Below, piece by piece: positions 38,483-40,552 of a stretch of DNA of 40,552 nucleotides. The stretch is from Clostridia bacterium (GTDB lineage Bacteria > Bacillota > Clostridia > Christensenellales > Aristaeellaceae), in the NCBI GenBank assembly GCA_017938695.1, contig JAGBBA010000071.1, positions 1-40,552 of the forward strand, written 5' to 3'. The notes below the pieces were generated by a model. That model was not told the origin of the DNA, made no database searches, and saw nothing but the letters and a program-made list of their open reading frames with translations. The position numbers and the translations under genes are program-made. Position 1 is the first letter of the stretch, and each line of letters starts with the position of its first letter.

Positions 38483-39387
38483 TGGAGGGAACCGTTACGG
38501 ATACCGAAATGAAACAAGGGACCCTGATCCGCGGCTTCGGCGGGTTTTACACGGTGGTGGACAGCGAGGGGAATGAATTCACCCTGCGGTGCAAAAAGAA
38601 ATTCCGCCGGATGAAAATGTCGCCCCTGGTGGGGGATGAGGTCACCTTCACCCCCGGCACCGGCGAGGAGCACGGCTGGCTGGAGGACATCTTGCCCCGC
38701 ACCTCCGAGTGCCTGCGCCCGCCGGTGGCCAATGTGGCCCTGCTGCTGATCGTGGTGGCTCCTGTGCCGGAGCCCGACCTGATGCTGGTGGACCGCATGA
38801 TGGTACGCGCCCGCGCCCAGAACATGGACATGCTGCTGGTGATCAACAAGTGCGACCTGGATGAATCCCTGGCGGACGAGCTGCGCGCCCAGTATGCCGG
38901 GGCTGGCGTACCGGTATGCCCGGTATCGGCCAAGTCCGGCAAAGGCCTTGTAGAGCTGAAGGTCCTGATGGGCAGCCGCCTGTGCTGCCTGACGGGGCAG
39001 AGCGGCGTGGGCAAAAGCACGCTGCTGAACGCGCTGTTCGGCCTGGAACTGGAAACGGGCGAGATCAGCCGGAAGATCCAGCGCGGCAAGAACACCACCC
39101 GGCATGCAGAACTGCTGATGCAGGACGGCATGCGCGTGCTGGACACCGCAGGCTTCAGCCTGCTGGAGCTGGACGGCGGCATGGAACCCATCACCCTCAA
39201 GGAATATTACCCGGAGTTTGCCGAGCATGAAGGCAGCTGCCGCTTCGAGCCCTGCTTCCACGACAGGGAGCCCGGGTGCAGCGTAACGGCTGCGTGCGAT
39301 GAAGGCAGCATCCATCCCCAGCGCGTGGCCCGCTACCGCGCACTGCTGGCGGAAGTCAAACAGGCATGGAGGGAAAGATATGATTAA
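38479..39387 (+). CDS. rsgA: Ribosome small-subunit-dependent GTPase RsgA
   Basis: 302 residues, circularly permuted GTPase acting in late 30S maturation. An N-terminal OB domain starts LIRGFGGFYTVV. The G motifs come in permuted order: NKCD (G4), SAKSGKG (G5), GQSGVGKST (G1), T in GKNTTRH (G2) and DTAG (G3). The C-terminal zinc knuckle is SCRFEPCFHDREPGC. ATG 38479 overlaps the prkC stop; ATG 38509 would match the usual N-terminus but lacks a ribosome site at a proper distance (GGAGGG is 19 nt away), so the longer form is given with some doubt. Confidence 0.95.
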   Translation: MMEGTVTDTEMKQGTLIRGFGGFYTVVDSEGNEFTLRCKKKFRRMKMSPLVGDEVTFTPGTGEEHGWLEDILPRTSECLRPPVANVALLLIVVAPVPEPDLMLVDRMMVRARAQNMDMLLVINKCDLDESLADELRAQYAGAGVPVCPVSAKSGKGLVELKVLMGSRLCCLTGQSGVGKSTLLNALFGLELETGEISRKIQRGKNTTRHAELLMQDGMRVLDTAGFSLLELDGGMEPITLKEYYPEFAEHEGSCRFEPCFHDREPGCSVTAACDEGSIHPQRVARYRALLAEVKQAWRERYD

Positions 39388-40015
39388 GATTGCTCCGTCG
39401 ATCCTGGCGGCTGATCCCCTGAACATGGAGCGCGACGTGCAGCGCGTGATCGACGCTGGCTGCGACCTGCTGCATGTGGATATCATGGACGCCCATTTCG
39501 TGCCCAATCTCAGCTACGGCCCGGCCTTGGTGGAGGCACTGCACCAGCGTTTCACCATTCCGCTGGACGTCCACCTGATGATGGACAACCCGGAAAAGTA
39601 CATTGACACCTTTGCCAAGACCGGCGCATGGGGCATCACCATCCATGCGGAGATCCCTGGCGATGTGGCCGGTATGCTGCGGCATATCCGGGAGCTGGGG
39701 CTGTCCACGGGCCTTTCCGTCAAGCCTGGCACGCCGGTGGAGAGCATCCGCCAGCTGCTGCCCCTGGTGGATATGGTGCTGATCATGACGGTGGAGCCCG
39801 GCTTTGGCGGCCAGAAATTCCAGAGTGCCATGCTGGAGAAGATCCGCACCCTGCGCGCCTGGGGCTACCAGGGGATGATCGAGGCCGACGGCGGCGTGGC
39901 CATCAGCAACCTGCCCGACCTGAAAGCCGCTGGCCTGGATGTGGCCGTGATGGGCACGGCCATGTACCGCAGCAACGATCCGGCCCGGGACATGCAGATC
40001 ATTCACGCGATGTAA
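39380..40015 (+). CDS. rpe: Ribulose-phosphate 3-epimerase
   Basis: 211 residues, TIM-barrel enzyme of the pentose-phosphate pathway interconverting ribulose-5-P and xylulose-5-P. Motifs: IAPSILAADP, LHVDIMDAHFVPN (metal His and Asp), LDVHLMM, MTVEPGFGGQKF (phosphate and metal) and IEADGGV. ATG 39380 follows GGAGGG by 6 nt and overlaps the end of rsgA by 8 nt; the frame start at 39299 is rejected. It is the last gene of the operon and is followed by a terminator. The usual thiamine pyrophosphokinase gene (thiN) does not follow. Confidence 0.96.
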   Translation: MIKIAPSILAADPLNMERDVQRVIDAGCDLLHVDIMDAHFVPNLSYGPALVEALHQRFTIPLDVHLMMDNPEKYIDTFAKTGAWGITIHAEIPGDVAGMLRHIRELGLSTGLSVKPGTPVESIRQLLPLVDMVLIMTVEPGFGGQKFQSAMLEKIRTLRAWGYQGMIEADGGVAISNLPDLKAAGLDVAVMGTAMYRSNDPARDMQIIHAM

Positions 40016-40022
40016 ATACTTG

Positions 40023-40062
40023 CGCCTCCTGCGGGGAAAACTGCCCCCAGGAGGTGTTTTTT
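40023..40062 (+). terminator. Terminator of the priA-rpe operon
   Basis: CGCCTCCTG (40023-40031) pairs with CAGGAGGTG (40048-40056, one G-T pair), with inner GGGG/CCCC, then six T residues (40057-40062). The 3' arm contains GGAGGTG, which is also a ribosome site for the short frame at 40063. Confidence 0.88.
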
Positions 40063-40149
40063 GTGGAGAAAAAGCCGCCCAAAGGCAGAAACCGGCTCTT
40101 CGTTCTTTCCAAGAAAAAGAACCTGATGGAACGCAGACACAACCAGTAG
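40063..40149 (+). CDS. Possible 28-residue basic micro-protein
   Basis: GTG 40063 opens a 28-codon frame (MEKKPPKGRNRLFVLSKKKN, then LMERRHNQ) ending at TAG 40147-40149. GGAGGTG (40050-40056) sits 6 nt upstream, ideal for translation, but within the 3' arm of the rpe terminator. The product would be very basic. No family is recognised. It would need read-through of the terminator, so it may be a chance frame. Confidence 0.3.
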   Translation: MEKKPPKGRNRLFVLSKKKNLMERRHNQ

Positions 40150-40168
40150 ACAAAAATAATTTTCAAAA

Positions 40169-40184
40169 ACACAATATATAGTGT
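40169..40184 (+). promoter_or_regulatory. NrdR box
   Basis: ACACAATATATAGTGT is a perfect match to the NrdR-box form ACACWATATATWGTGT. It abuts the -35 region of the next gene. NrdR is the ATP/dATP-sensing repressor of ribonucleotide reductase genes. Only one clear box is seen; paired boxes are more usual. Confidence 0.88.
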
Positions 40185-40217
40185 TTCACTTGCCGCAAAA
40201 GGGTGTATAATACACCC
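40183..40217 (+). promoter_or_regulatory. Promoter with a palindrome around the -10 box
   Basis: Consensus TATAAT (40206-40211) with a weak -35 (GTTTCA, 40183-40188, spacer 17). The -10 is embedded in a perfect odd palindrome GGGTGTAT-A-ATACACCC (40201-40217), which could be a second operator. AAGGAG (40218-40223) follows directly. Confidence 0.7.
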
Positions 40218-40232
40218 AAGGAGATGATAACC

Positions 40233-40499
40233 ATGGCATGCAACGTCACTGTCACCGGCGGTCAGCTGGAGCAGGCCGAGATCAACGCCTACATCCAGCG
40301 CGCCAAGGAGAAATTCGGCAAGGAACCCTTCGGTATCGACATCCACGTGGACGGCGAGTACGTCGACCTGTCCTACGACTTCGGCAACCAGCCCTTCCAC
40401 CGCATCCGCCGCATCACCGGCTACCTCGTCGGCACCCTCGACCGTTTCAACAACGCCAAGCGCGCTGAAGAAGCCGACCGCGTCAAGCACGGGGTCTAA
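40233..40499 (+). CDS. Small protein resembling the C-terminus of class III ribonucleotide reductase (NrdD)
   Basis: 88 residues. The C-terminal third, RIRRITGYLVGTLDRFNNAK then RAEEADRVKHG, matches the glycyl-radical end of anaerobic NrdD (R-V/I-T/C-G-Y-L ... R-x-N-x-G/A-K-x-x-E-x-x-D-R-V-K-H); the radical Gly would be G63. The four zinc-binding cysteines that precede this loop in NrdD are missing; the only cysteine is C3. The first 55 residues (GGQLEQAEINAYIQRAKEKF, IDIHVDGEYVDLSYDF) form a separate small domain. Proteins of this type are often labelled anaerobic ribonucleoside-triphosphate reductase. The NrdR box upstream supports the link. ATG 40233 is 9 nt after AAGGAG. Whether nrdD follows is beyond the window. 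Confidence 0.8.
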   Translation: MACNVTVTGGQLEQAEINAYIQRAKEKFGKEPFGIDIHVDGEYVDLSYDFGNQPFHRIRRITGYLVGTLDRFNNAKRAEEADRVKHGV

Positions 40500-40550
40500 G
40501 GGGACTTCGTCCCCTTAGAAATCCCCTGAGCAGAGGGCTCTGCCCTCTGC
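40498..40550. repeat. Twin-hairpin intergenic element with TTC and TCT triloops
   Basis: AAGGGGAC/GTCCCCTT with loop TTC (40498-40516) and GCAGAGGGC/GCCCTCTGC with loop TCT (40530-40550), joined by AGAAATCCCCTGA. The complement of 17757-17804 has the same two triloops and a near-identical AAGAATCCC next to the TTC hairpin. No T tract is seen before the window ends. Confidence 0.75.
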
Positions 40551-40552
40551 AC

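Noticed and set aside
1-40552. tRNA, rRNA, insertion sequences, prophage or plasmid origin
   Set aside because: None of the usual signals (cloverleaf with CCA end, transposase, integrase, terminal repeats with target duplications) was seen when reading both strands.

Overview
The window reads as chromosomal DNA from an anaerobic, spore-forming, fairly GC-rich member of the Bacillota, class Clostridia. The reasons are strong AGGAGG-type ribosome sites, sigma-A promoters with 17-bp spacers, rho-independent terminators, FloA, PrpC/PrkC with PASTA repeats, a SpoVM-like micro-protein, and a NrdR box in front of a protein resembling the C-terminus of class III (anaerobic) ribonucleotide reductase. 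A Christensenellales-like gut lineage is my guess; the sequence alone does not prove it. There is no phage, insertion sequence, CRISPR array, tRNA or rRNA that I can see.

Layout. 1-420: tail of an unknown gene, a terminator and GC-rich hairpins. 423-2525 (minus): a CadC-like metal-sensing ArsR repressor and a secreted peptidoglycan-binding protein with a Pro-Thr stalk. 2610-8785 (plus): an MFS exporter behind a structured leader, a five-repeat SH3b secreted protein, an internally duplicated secreted protein, and an ECF sigma/anti-sigma pair with an ECF-type promoter. 8835-11880 (minus): a three-gene operon of a ZorA/MotA-like channel, a ZorB/MotB-OmpA-like partner and a small membrane-anchored protein, with no Zorya effector. 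12047-12341: a two-helix membrane protein and a 28-codon spoVM. 12394-15759: lysine-biosynthesis operon asd-dapA-dapB under a lysine riboswitch with a terminator/antiterminator, plus a highly structured asd-dapA spacer. 15868-21705: ABC exporter, glycosyltransferase + DUF2304 pair, DUF3795, GNAT, an unknown helical protein, TrmL and a small membrane protein. 21719-22910: two tandem type-4-like uracil-DNA glycosylases, the second without iron-sulfur cysteines. 23000-25135: NfeD-FloA membrane-microdomain operon with a third gene carrying a duplicated HEGIHPCDEH motif. 25202-29262: LytTR response regulator with a variant histidine phosphatase, ZIP metal transporter, zinc-type L28, EamA exporter and a DUF5655 protein.

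29299-40015 is the classic Firmicutes operon priA-def-fmt-rsmB-rlmN-prpC-prkC-rsgA-rpe, tightly packed with mostly 4-nt overlaps. It joins replication restart, translation initiation, rRNA modification, Ser/Thr phosphorylation signalling and ribosome maturation. Unlike in Bacillus subtilis, spoVM and rpmB are not at its end but lie about 28 kb and 12 kb upstream. The window closes with a NrdR-box promoter driving an 88-residue NrdD-C-terminus-like protein.

The most notable items are the effector-less ZorAB-like motor operon, the NrdR-controlled mini-protein with a glycyl-radical-like motif, a possible pseudoknotted leader before the MFS gene, the structured asd-dapA spacer, and a recurring intergenic hairpin element with conserved triloops.
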